NCBI GenBank assembly: GCA_965153455.1
Contig: OZ234493.1
Span: 35,826,213-35,890,212 of the forward strand
DNA: 64,000 nt
Source of the DNA: Sphagnum compactum
Lineage: Eukaryota; Bryophyta; Sphagnopsida; Sphagnales
Direction of reading: 5' to 3'
The position numbers and the translations under genes were made by a program. Below are positions 38,001-48,342 of the stretch, piece after piece. The first letter of the stretch is position 1; every line of letters begins with the position of its first letter. The notes under the pieces were generated by a model. That model searched no databases. It saw nothing but the letters and a program-made list of their open reading frames with translations, and was not told the DNA's origin.

Positions 38001-40396
38001 TGTTATGCTTACCATTGGGAGGAGTGCTTGTATCAATGGGTTTGGGTTCTAATCACCTTTGGCCTTTTGATATGTGCAGAAACTAGTGAAGATGATGAAT
38101 GGGGAACTAACAGTGAATAGCACCCCTGAAGAGGGAAGTGTGTTTGAGTTCACACTCACACTAGGATATGCTGAACCAGCTTGCATGGAAAATCTTGGTT
38201 ATGTCAAGTCAGTCCAACAGCCAGCAATCACTGAAGAGCAAAAATTGAGAGGAACACGGGTTATATTAGTCGATACCCACCCTGTACGACAGGTATGAGA
38301 TTTGTGAGATCATTGTTATCAAAGACCTCTTCCATCCTGCCTATATACCAATTGACAAAAGTGTGAATTAGAACTCTTGTATACTTAGTTCATTGACATC
38401 TTCGTTCTGACATGAAAGCTCACCAACAACATATATGGCTCTGCAATCCATGCTTGGGCTGTTGCCTTGGATAATACTAGCCACCTGTCTGATTGCCAAA
38501 TTCATCACAAATGCAGGAAGCATCAGCAAGCTATTTGCGGAGGTTAGGAATTGTTGTAGAGGATGCACAAGACATACAGTCCACACTGGATATTCTCAGA
38601 AGGTACATCAATGGTGCAGCTCCATGAGTTAGGTTCTGTTTCAGCTATGCAACTGTGGGTGGCATGTTTTCTGAGGTAGAAGAAAACTTTTTGTCATGGG
38701 TTACAGAGTCAAGGGTGACAATCTGAATCCAGGTTGACTCATCAACAAAGACTTAGTATGGATAGTTTCAGTTCATCCTGATCTATAGTTATCAACTTTT
38801 CGTCTGGTTAGGTTTCATCCTGAGCATGTTCCAAATGCAGTGGACAATGTAGCTACATTCACACATCATAGTTGGCAACATGGGTGTATGTCTTTCTTCT
38901 TCAGAGTAAACCACAAATGAAATAGCTGCTAGGAGTTTTAAGTATGTGACATGGGTCATAAAATGCATGTGACATTGATTTCAGAGGTTTAATTGGTGAA
39001 GCAGAATGGAGGCACCAGCGGTGAGGGCAGTGATCATTGATTTGCAGGGTCTGGATCAGGCATCTGCATTGCAGGTGGTGCAAGCAGTTCGGAAGGAGAA
39101 GGCATCACTGCAAGTAGTCGCTCTCACATGTCTACCAAGGGCCGAGGTTGGGGACAAGCTGTTCCAAGAAGCAGGCTTTTCCTACACAATCAGCAAGCCC
39201 CTGCGGCATTCAACTATTGCAACTGTTTTGTTGCAAGCCTTAGGAGTACAGTTGCAGACTTCCACCAAGAGAAAAAACCTCGACTCCCAATTACTCTCTG
39301 GGAAGCGACTTCTTGTGGTATGTTGTGCATGTCTTACAATGCATGATCTTGCATCATCATTGTTAGAGGAAACATCATGTCAGTAATGGAACGGTTGTCC
39401 GTAAGGTAGAGTTTTGAAATATGTTGTGATGCTGACTCTTCATTATGTTGCAGGTGGATGACAATATGGTCAATAGAAGGGTTGCCACATCAATGCTGTC
39501 AAGATATGGTGCAACAGTTATATCCTCCAATAGTGGACTTGAGGCAGTTGTAGCTGTGAAGAACCAACAAGCAGGAATGGAATATGACTTGATATTGATG
39601 GACATCCAGATGCCTGAGGTAAATTTCTTTTGCAACTTGAAAAACAAAACCTGCCTTGTCTTGCTCATTTGCACTTTGTCTGCTTCGTGTATGCACACAA
39701 AGACATGTTTCTATTGTGGTTGTTGACACACAACTCCTGAGTTTGTAGTTGTCACCAATCCAAGGATGATTTCTTACTTTTGATTGAAACTCATAAATGT
39801 GTCATGAAGGCAACAGGGATATTGACGAGTTTAACCTGTGTTTGTGGAATAGATGGATGGTTATGAGGCCACACGGCAGATACGGAATTGGGAGGTTCAG
39901 AGCTGCAGACAATGCAGGGAGGAGTCAGGGATCTGTGATGGAGGTACACACCAGAAACATGGGAATACTAAAGGATGCCTGCATCCTCGGCTACCTATTG
40001 TTGCTGTTACTGCCGATGTCATGAAAGGAACACATGAGCAGTGTTTCGAGGCTGGCATGGACGATTACATTTCTAAGGTGTGCTTTTCATTGTTGATCAG
40101 TTTACTAAACTCCAGGCATCTAGAGAGCTGAAATCTGGAATTATGTGTTGCGTTGTTGACTGCAAGGTCATGGCTGCTGAGCTGTTGTAAAGAATTCTTC
40201 CTTTCAGCCTCCTCTCTCAGAGCTAAATGCAGCAGCACTTGAGCAGACTTTAGAGTAGTCAGTAGTTATACTCTTGCTAAGGCACATCACTTGGGTTGGT
40301 AATCTTGTGGAGCAGCCTTTGGACCAGAAACAACTACAAGCGCTTTTAGAGAGGTTCATGCAGAATGGCCTTGTCAACTCCCCAGGTTCCAGGTAG
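33912..40396 (+). CDS. CHASE-domain hybrid histidine kinase (cytokinin-receptor-like)
   Basis: Membrane sensor kinase of the plant two-component system, which would pass phosphate through a phosphotransfer protein to response regulators. Fifteen exons join in phase: 33912-34229, 34454-35004, 35267-35707, 36007-36029, 36358-36445, 36612-36819, 37076-37108, 37277-37682, 37792-37904, 38080-38292, 38517-38602, 39005-39317, 39454-39618, 39853-40077, 40316-40396 (1087 aa). Order: basic low-complexity N-terminus, membrane segment at about residues 60-85, CHASE domain, second membrane segment, H-box [14 protein letters not shown]-box [13 protein letters not shown]1 VEDTGIGIP, G2 [10 protein letters not shown], a degenerate receiver, then a receiver with [15 protein letters not shown] and YISKP. 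The first ATG in the frame is at 33912. The CHASE domain differs from true cytokinin receptors at the ligand-pocket motif, so the ligand is uncertain. It could belong to the extra CHASE-kinase subfamily of early land plants. Confidence 0.93.
34454..35707 (+). other. CHASE sensor domain and second membrane segment (exons 2-3)
   Basis: Exons 2 and 3 encode the extracytoplasmic or ER-lumen sensor. [20 protein letters not shown] corresponds to the YAPVIF...SLDM region of cytokinin receptors. Next, [18 protein letters not shown] takes the place of the receptor motif GVLTxPFRLLxTxxLG, so the Thr and following residues are rearranged. Several N-x-S/T sites (NAS, NES, NGS, NGT, NSS, NIT) suit a lumenal or outer domain. 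[21 protein letters not shown] is the membrane segment, followed by the coiled linker [20 protein letters not shown] and the H-box. The intron at 35005-35266 has a CT microsatellite at about 35017-35050. Confidence 0.88.
39005..40077 (+). other. Degenerate and canonical receiver domains (exons 12-14)
   Basis: Exons 10-12 hold a receiver-like fold that keeps [15 protein letters not shown] and YTISKPL but lacks the paired acidic residues at the start, as in Arabidopsis AHK receivers of the first position. Exons 12-14 then encode the working receiver: LLVVDDN, the phosphoacceptor Asp in [10 protein letters not shown] at the exon 13 end, VAVTAD, and the lysine in YISKP across the last splice. Thus a D-D-K triad is complete only if exon 15 is joined. 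The segment between NWE and LPIVAVTAD is a Cys- and Gly-rich insert of about 30 residues. Confidence 0.85.
40208..40258 (+). other. Possible alternative terminal exon of the histidine kinase
   Basis: An acceptor TTTCAG at 40202-40207 would join exon 14 to a 16-residue end ([16 protein letters not shown]) with a stop at 40256-40258. The favoured terminal exon at 40316-40396 encodes [15 protein letters not shown] and continues the receiver fold as in known family members. Both begin with CCT, so both restore the Pro after the receiver Lys. I consider this exon either an isoform or a chance acceptor. Confidence 0.35.
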
Positions 40397-41089
40397 ACCC
40401 AATTGAAGGTGTGTTGTGTCCCTGAGGAATGACATAATCAGCCTGAATTATGTAAGACACTCTCCCTGCACATCTGTACAAGTTCATAAACAGGGTTTTC
40501 TTTCGATTTCACATTGTGAAGTGCTCATTTGATTATCACCTCCCATTGTAAGTGTAGGTGTAGGCCGGAAGATCATCACATTAGAACAAGGCAGGCAGAT
40601 CTGTCAAGTTTTTTCCCACATTGTTCAAGCCAGACCTTGTGGTGGTGGAGCAACCAACTGTAGATCTCACGTAGGCCCTAGTATACGATCCATCATTCAA
40701 AAGTACTTAACCATCAGATGGAGAATTGGCAGACTTTTTTCCGGTTGCATCTCATGAGAGTTGAAATTGCAAACTGGAAAGACCCTATTGTACAATGTGG
40801 GCTTTCATCTTTCCCTTTGTTTCTGCAATCAAATCATTGTCTTCTCAGAGGTTTGTTGTGGTATCCATAAAGAGGATATGATAAGGCACTGGGATGAATA
40901 ATCAGAAAACTAGTTGCACCCTTTGAGTCAATTGTAAATTGCAATTCTAGAGCTGACTTGTTCCAATGAAAGTGACCATTGTCATCAAAGGGTTACTACG
41001 TCTTTATTAAGATTAGGAATCTGAAAGCAGTCAGATTTGCTCAGTGTTACCATATAGTGAATAGGGTCAGTTATACATTGCAAGTGTTT
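40397..41089 (+). other. Histidine kinase 3' UTR and spacer
   Basis: Balanced-composition DNA follows the stop, compatible with a 3' UTR of several hundred bases. No clear poly(A) signal stands out and no open frame makes sense. Confidence 0.4.
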
Positions 41090-41410
41090 GTAGGTTCAAT
41101 CCAGTGTCGGTCTGCTATATTGGCCTGTGCCTGGTACCAACACCAGTATCAATACTGCCAGGCATGACCCTACCAGGCTTGTATGACCTAAGGCAATATC
41201 AGCCAAGTGGCAGGGACCCAGGGTAATACCAGGCCTTGTACCAATTTCATACCAGTTTCAATACCAAGGATGTACCTGCCTCATATCAGCCAAAAATCGG
41301 TCTTGCACCCAATACCAGGATGGTATGAAAGTTGTAGTATGTACCCAATATCAGGACCAGTCGGTGCATTCCAAAGTTAATACCAGACCAAATTTGTTAC
41401 AATCCATTAT
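41090..41410 (+). repeat. Dispersed TACCAG-type repeat, copy C
   Basis: Many TACCA/TGGTA words, including GCCAAAAATCGGTCTTGCAC followed by CCAATACCAGGATGG (like copies A and B) and GTACCCAATATCAGGACCAG with AATACCAGACCAA (like the end of copy B). It is the longest of the three copies. Internal TACCAGG/CCTGGTA words give it partial inverted symmetry. No coding frame. Confidence 0.75.
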
Positions 41411-44400
41411 TCAGCCATCCTACATTGTGACCAACCCATCTATCATAGATAGTCCCGAAGAAAAACCTCTGCCACTAACTGGAATTGATGTGGACTACAA
41501 CTTCTTCCCAAAGATTTGCAACATGATTTCGTTTTGCAGCTGTGTTCTTTGTCTTTGTAATACCATTTAATATCTTGAGATCCCAAAACTGTATTTATAT
41601 ACACATATTAGATTAGGGCGTTTTTAACTTTGACACTTAGTACAAAGGGGTTATGATTGCACTGATTCTTCCTGTTTGTTTCTTTGTTTTGGGTTGGCCA
41701 GAATTGATGGCAGTTGCCTTCAAAAGTGCTTTTGTGGAGTTTTTCTACAATCCTGTAGAGAAGTTCATCTGCTTTGAAACCCACAAGGGAATATCTCTCT
41801 CTATGTGATTCATATTGGAATTCTATGAGGCCACCATAGCTAGGCTGCATTGCCATGGTTGCTAAGTAAACCACATCTAGGTTTCAGAAGTAGTTGAGGG
41901 GACATTTTGCAAAAGTACTCATGTTGGCTTTACTGTTATGGGAGTTGGAATTATTCGCTGGTTTGGAAAAAAAGGATGCAATGGAATTAAACTTCTAAGT
42001 GCTTTGACATTAAATTATGCTTTGGTTAGCAAAGTTTGTGTTAATCATCTATATAACCTAGTGTGGAATGACAAATGGCATGGTGATATTTAACTTTCAA
42101 TGACACTACCATTTGGCAAAACGTTTGGAGCCCAAATACAAATTAAGTATAAATTTTTGGAATTCTTTTAATGTTTGGAAATCCTCAAACCCTAAATGGT
42201 TCTCTTCACGAATATGAATGACCTTCTCTTCTTTTCTCGTTACATCTTTTCAGCTCTTTTTCATCGTCATGTTAGGCAAACACATCAGGAATTTTATCAT
42301 GAGATTTGCTCTATCTATGCCAACTTATGGGAGCACTTGTGGAGTTTGTTTGTTTTCAAGCATATGAACTTTTAGTTGCATCATACTTAAGCAATCATTC
42401 ACATCGGATATTAAGGTCCATAGTGTCGGGTAGCCTAACATTTAGATAACAATATGAAGAAAAAAGTACCTTCCATATCGTTGGCAATGCTACCTCACAC
42501 TCCATTCATAAATCAAAAAAAAATTAATATCAACTTATATTGACTTAGCACTAGTGTGAACAATGTTTTATACACACAAAGTTGCTTACATTGACTTCTC
42601 TTAATGAGAGGGGGAAAGGACCTTTGGTGTCAACTATAGAACATTTCCACTTGCATTAAGGCCATATATGTGCCAACAAAGGTTGAGGTTTATCCACTTG
42701 ATGAAACAAACAAAGAAATATTTATTCTAGTTGAGTTATTTTGTGAAACACAGATGCAGAACAAACAATGGAGAAGAAGATGATATTCTAAAATTTGGGT
42801 CAAAGCATGGTTGGGGTATCAAAAAAGATTGTCTTATTAAATATTCAGTGGACCCCCCAATTGAACATGTCATTGAAACTCAATGACACATTCATATTGA
42901 AAGTTTGTTTTCCTTCATAAATGCATACATTTCTAGGGTACTATTGCATGCATAGCACTTCAAATTTGAATAAGTTTATAGAATCTAAAGATGTCCTACC
43001 TAAACAAGCTCTAACAAATCATCATGACTAGAATTTATTTATTTTTGGTCATTTTATGTTTGATAAAAACAAAAATAATAGTTTACAATTCCACATTATA
43101 CTATTTGTAATGAAATCAATGTGCTTGAAAGTTTCTTTCAAATCCTTGGTATGGAAGGTAGGTATCTTTCAAAATAATTGTCAAATCCCGGAAAAACATG
43201 TTTTGCTTGTCAAGAATGATATGGGTTTCATTGGGGATCTTGCTATGGGGGGTGAGCTCTTATCTCTCAATCAATGATTTTTTTTTCATTTTTTTTATGT
43301 TACAACAGTGGGTAGCATCCCAAGAAGGATTTAACATTAAATGGGGAAAAAAAAAACTTGTTCAAATATTTTAGAAACTAGTTTTTTTAAATGCCACCAA
43401 ACTAAAATAAGAGTCCAATGTGTTAACAATTTTTTCAAAAAAACCTGTTTTTCAAAATTTTGCAATTTTTTCAAGGAAAAAAAAGGGACAATGTGAGAAT
43501 TTTTATTTTTATTTTTAGCATTTTGGTGAAATTTCACACAAAAAATAACATTGATTTCAATGCTCAGTATTTCCTGTGAATTTATATTTCATTTGTAAAT
43601 GGCTTAAAAATGAACAAGGCAACCACAAGGTTATTTCTAGGATGTTTCAACCATGGAAAATCATTTTAAAGAAAAATATCCCCTTAATTATCTAATGGAC
43701 ATCTTGAGATCCTTTCTAGAAAGCACAAAAAAACATATGTGACACAAATAGGAGCCCATCCTACCTCAAACAACATTCATCCAACTAACATTTATCAATT
43801 AGTGCATGTCCATTACAATACACTATGAGAAATCATGTCCGTCAAAATTACATTACTTTGCAACTAAAATTCATAAAACATACACAACTATTGTGTAACT
43901 ATCCCTAGGGTATTATAACTATTGTGCAACTATCCCCCTAAAAATACGGTGCATTAATAAATAAATTACCACTTCAAAAAATCAGTTAATTATATTATAG
44001 TTACAAATGAGTTGAAAATGGGTTTTCTACACGGTAATCTATATACATTATACATACATATGTAATCAGTCATGTTTTATTGTTTCAAGATACATTGTAA
44101 TTGCATGTGACAACTACTTTAAAACTATTGTAAATGTGCCACTAAAACAACAACTATGTTGTAACTAATGTACAATGTACATACATGCGATCATGCCACA
44201 TGTTCACATTTTCACCACCCATTATGGGATACATTTACAACTAGTTTTCAATTATGATTATCATTGATACAATTAGTATGACCACTAATGCGCCATTAGT
44301 AAAATAATATTGATCAACTATGTTATGACTATAATATAACTACTTATAACTCAAAAAGGATACATATTCATCAATTATTTATATTCTCATCATATGTGCT

Positions 44401-45370
44401 TCATTTTGAGTGATTTAAAATGTTATGGGAGTGTTACCTCAAGTTCTAGAAATCGTCTTTGAAGTGCGAAGGAAAAGGAGTATTGAAAAAATAAGAAGAA
44501 GAAAAATAAGCTTTCTAACTTACAAAATTCATTTTTATTTTTTTCTTTGGACCCCTCCTACTTTCAAACCTCATAATTTTCTTATTTCTTATTCATTTTA
44601 AACGATTTAAAATGTTATAGGAGCACCACTTGAAGTTCTATAAATCATCTTTGATCTTTGAAAATAATAGAGCAAAATACAAGTTGGAAGTTTTTGGGTG
44701 TTCAAGAACTAACCCTTATAACATTTGATGGTTTGTTTTTTTGAATTTTTGACCCTTCTACTTTGGGGGCTCATAATTTTCTCAACTTCAATCTGTTTTT
44801 GAAGATTTTTAATGCGTCGAATGCACCAATAGGAAGGGTTTTAGTTTTGTTTGAACACTAGAATAATGGAGCCCTCCCCTTGGATTTGGCCTGCCTTAAG
44901 CACTTAAATGTTCAGTCACCAACTAGTTACTGTATAGTTGCAATTCAATTCCAATTCAATTTGCAATTAAAGAACAACAAAAAAATTTAACCCATATGCT
45001 TTGTTTTTGAATCCCATGTTACAAACTATTCAAAAAAACTTATTCTCCTATGTTCTCACATTAAAATACATGTGTCATTTTGGGATGAGCTCAAAAAAAA
45101 ATAAAGTGAAAGGCAAAACATAATTTTTTAAAAAACGAATTCATGGCTATTTTTTAGTTCATTTAGTCTTGTGATTTCCTACCTACTTACCTACCTAAAT
45201 AAGTAAGTAGGTAGGTAGGTCGTAAGTAAATATGTAAGTAGGTAAGTCTTAAAACCTACCAACCTACCTACCTATGGTTATGTATGACCTACCTAGTTAC
45301 TACATAGTTATTAAAATAGATATTTATATTTATTTATTCTTCATGACTTTTTTTATCTTATGACTAGTTA
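41411..45370. other. AT-rich spacer with a diverged tandem duplication; no gene seen
   Basis: At 44395-44830 two and a half copies of a unit of about 190 bp can be aligned: TTTAAAATGTTATGGGAG / TTTAAAATGTTATAGGAG, CAAGTTCTAGAAATC / GAAGTTCTATAAATC, GGACCCCTCCTACTTTC / TGACCCTTCTACTTTG, CTCATAATTTTCT in both. At 45180-45290 CCTA/GTAG tetranucleotide runs lie in inverted arrangement and could fold back. Elsewhere there are short A/T-rich frames with no recognisable protein. Confidence 0.6.
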
Positions 45371-46215
45371 CCAACATGAACATTTTCAAGTCTTTTGTGA
45401 TTTTGTGGACAATAGTTTTACCACCATCACTCAAGATTGGTTTATCAACCTCAACACTGGTGCAGAGACCTTTGCATTTTGCATGGCTAATAATTCATTT
45501 TAAGTTCACATTTTCAATTCAATTGTTAGGGTTCATTAACCAATGTGTAGGGATGTTTTCTTGGCATCCACTACACAAATGAAGGCCTATGTTCTATTGT
45601 ATTGACATGATTATCACAAATTTGAATAGGCATTTTGTGGATTCAGAATTGATGAATGCTTTTGGCATTGCATATCCACAATTTTGGATGCAACCTAATG
45701 TTGATTTCTCTTTCTCCTTGCATATTAATGTCATCAAGAGACACTATTGTGAATTAAAGAAGGTGAAACCTTCACTAGATCAGGTTGTGAAACCTTTGAA
45801 TGTTTATTTTATATTTGCAGCAACCCATGTCGAAGCTCATTATGAAGGCACAACACCCAAGGCCATGGTTGAACCTTTTGATGCCCATCAAGTGACAAAG
45901 TTGTGAATGACCATTAGCAACAATGGTTTGTTAACTCAACAACTAAATGAGTATATGAAATTGGTTAATATAGCCATTATTTGGTGCTTGGATTTGTGAA
46001 AGATGAACACATTTTCTCCATTCTTGCATTCACGAAGGACAAGTTGTGCAATTTTAATTTGAGAAATTCCATAAAAACAAAACTAATAATTCCAAAATCG
46101 TTAATCAAATTTTTCATTATTTTCTTGGAATTGATTAAATGTTTTGAAATAATAAACATCAAAATAAGACCATTGGATGTGTGCAATATAATTTTCAAGG
46201 TTGGAAAATAAGACC
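45370..46215 (+). pseudogene. Decayed hAT-like transposase fragment
   Basis: Coding traces in shifted frames: DFVDNSFTTITQDWF and GAETFAFCMANNSF near 45400-45500, then a 105-codon open stretch at 45589-45906 with ELMNAFGIAYPQFWMQP, VIKRHYCELKKVKP and MVEPFDAHQVTKL, then VLGFVKDEHIFSILAFTKDK at about 45984-46044. The last piece resembles the hAT C-terminal dimerisation motif (ERxFS...K.KLRNRL). Frame changes and stops separate the pieces, so it cannot encode an active enzyme. I could not find terminal inverted repeats or an 8-bp target duplication. The hAT assignment rests on remembered family pattern and is moderate. Confidence 0.45.
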
Positions 46216-47075
46216 CATTTAGTTGTGTTGCTAAGAACAAACATATTGTTGGACATGTGATCGATATGAAGGACTAAATTTTTACGCCAAAAGTCACATG
46301 AAGTTCTAAGGACATATCACTTTGAAAAAAAGCCCAACATTGGCATTTCCTTAATGCAAAACAATTTGCCAAATATATTAATGCAAAACAATTTGCCAAA
46401 TATATTGAATCAAATACAATATTATTATTCAACTCCTTATTTTGGCAACAACAATCATCTCAAGCCAATAAATAAACCAAGCTAGTAGTTGGGACTCATG
46501 GCCAACTTACAAGTGATTCACCACTAGGCTACAACCATGCTCATTCTACAAGTGATTGTGTGTTCTAAGCACACTATTATGCCACACCTTATGTCACCGA
46601 GCATAGGTGTACCTAGGGTTAAACCACGATAAAATATTGACAAACAAAAATTGGTTGTCAAAAATAATTTGTCATTCCGACAATATTTGTTGCTTTTTCA
46701 ATAAAAAGGAATTTGGGAGGGGAAAAAAATATAGCATAAAATTTGCTAAAATTTGAGGAATTTTTTGCCAAATTCTTGATATCAAAAAAATTGGGGGGGA
46801 AAATAAGGAAAAAAGAATCCACCTTCTAATGGGTGCTTTTACCTCAAGGGTAAAAATGAAAAAATCTGTAGGTAGCAAGAAAGATTTGAAGGACAAAGGG
46901 GAAAAAAATAATCATAAATTTAAAAAAAATTAAAAAAACTAAATTGGAGGATTAATTTGAGTCTGTTTCAGAGGTGGCATACAGCCCTGCCTGTCCGCCA
47001 CTCTCTCCACACAGCGGCCGGCACACAACCCTATCACCCTACCCAAGGCTGCATACAGCCCTGCTGCTGTCTTCC

Positions 47076-47110
<35 letters not shown>

Positions 47111-47190
47111 CTTTCAGCTGCTGAAGCTCAAGCTGCTTTGCTGCTGCTGCATTGCGCAAGTGCTCGGGGGATTCTGAGTTGGTCGGAGAG
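46216..47190 (+). promoter_or_regulatory. Spacer and likely promoter/5' UTR of the EXORDIUM-like gene
   Basis: A direct repeat of about 25 bp (AATGCAAAACAATTTGCCAA) occurs twice at about 46353-46405. The last 220 bp before the ATG turn C/T-rich with a TC dinucleotide run at about 47080-47108, typical of plant core promoters or leaders. No convincing TATA box was found. Confidence 0.4.
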
Positions 47191-48342
47191 ATGGTGAGCT
47201 CGAGGTGGGAGAAGGGTGTTTTAGTCCTCTTCTTGTTGTTGCTGCCGCCGCTGGTATCATGTTTTGACTCTGAAAAGGACTTTCAGGACCTGGTGTCGAC
47301 GACAACACAGGAGAAGAAGAAGAAGAAGAAGAACAGTGAAAAGCAGCAAGATTACAGCTTCAATGTCGACTTCAGGCCATGGTTGGCGAGACATGGATCT
47401 GCAGCAGGAGGAGGAGGAGCTGCTGCTGCTGCTGCTGCTGGTGCGACACAGATGAACAGTTCCAAGATACTGGTGAGTTCTCCGACTGTGGATGTGGAGT
47501 ACCACATGGGTCCAGTGCTCACATCTGCAATCAAAGTGTACATGATCTGGTATGGAAGATGGGACATAGCGCAACAAGGCATCATCAAGGACTTTGTAGA
47601 ATCGATATCAGCTACTGGGAACAACAAGCCCTCAGTGCAGCAGTGGTGGAGCACTGTTGAGCTCTACGGGGATCAAACAGGGGCAAACATCAGTGCATCA
47701 GTGCACATTGCAGGTGAGCATCAAGACAACTACTCGCAAGGGAAGAGTCTCACAAGATTAAGCATCCAACAAGTGATCAAGAGCAGCTTGCTGGAGAATC
47801 ATGGGACACTGCCAGTGAATGCCAAGGGAGGAGTGTACATGGTGTTCACAGCTGACGATGTCATGATGCAAGACTTTTGTAGAGCTGTTTGTGGATTCCA
47901 TTACTTCACATTTCCAGCACTTGTGGGGTACACTTTGCCATATGCATGGGTGGGGAATTCAGGCCAGCTCTGTCCCCAGACATGTGCATACCCCTTTGCA
48001 GTCCCCACCTTCATGACCTCCGTGTTGCCTCTCAAATCTCCCAATGACAACATTGGTGTGGATGGGATGGTGAGTGTGATCGGGCATGAGCTTGCCGAGA
48101 TTGCTTCCAATCCTTTGATCAATGCATGGTATGCAGGCCAAAATTCAATTGCACCCAACGAGATTGCAGATCTTTGTGAGGGGATTTATGGGCCTGGTGC
48201 AGGAGGCAGCTACCCTGGCACCATCTTGCAGGACTTGGCAGGTGCAAGCTACAATGTCAATGGTGTGAATGGGAGACACTTCTTGGTGCAGTGGTTGTGG
48301 AACCCTGGTCTCAAAGCTTGCAGTGGCTCCAGCACTACATAA
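47191..48342 (+). CDS. EXORDIUM-like secreted protein (phosphate-induced protein 1 family)
   Basis: Intronless gene of 383 aa. Family members (EXO/EXL in Arabidopsis, PHI-1 in tobacco) are apoplastic proteins linked to brassinosteroid- and carbon-dependent growth; their biochemical activity is unknown. The ATG at 47191 was chosen because it starts a signal peptide (WEKGVLVLFLLLLPPLVSCF); the frame is open further upstream only through non-ATG codons. After a low-complexity stretch with Lys, Gly and Ala runs comes the family domain: YHMGPVLTSAIKVYMIWYG, WWSTVELYGDQTG, GVYMVFTADDV, CGFHYF, AYPFAVP, VISHELAE-like VIGHELAEIASNPLINAWY, and a final FLVQWLWNPGLKAC. The intronless state and length are usual for the family. 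The poly-Lys/poly-Ala insert (about residues 48-90) is longer than in seed-plant members as I remember them. Confidence 0.95.
   Translation: MVSSRWEKGVLVLFLLLLPPLVSCFDSEKDFQDLVSTTTQEKKKKKKNSEKQQDYSFNVDFRPWLARHGSAAGGGGAAAAAAAGATQMNSSKILVSSPTVDVEYHMGPVLTSAIKVYMIWYGRWDIAQQGIIKDFVESISATGNNKPSVQQWWSTVELYGDQTGANISASVHIAGEHQDNYSQGKSLTRLSIQQVIKSSLLENHGTLPVNAKGGVYMVFTADDVMMQDFCRAVCGFHYFTFPALVGYTLPYAWVGNSGQLCPQTCAYPFAVPTFMTSVLPLKSPNDNIGVDGMVSVIGHELAEIASNPLINAWYAGQNSIAPNEIADLCEGIYGPGAGGSYPGTILQDLAGASYNVNGVNGRHFLVQWLWNPGLKACSGSSTT

Noticed and set aside
38949-39004. Acceptor at 38981 (TTTCAG) for histidine kinase exon 12
   Set aside because: Using it leads to an in-frame stop within 15 codons; the acceptor ending at 39004 keeps the receiver frame open.
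47152-47190. Longer EXORDIUM-like start at 47152
   Set aside because: The codon there is TTG; the ATG at 47191 directly precedes a good signal peptide.
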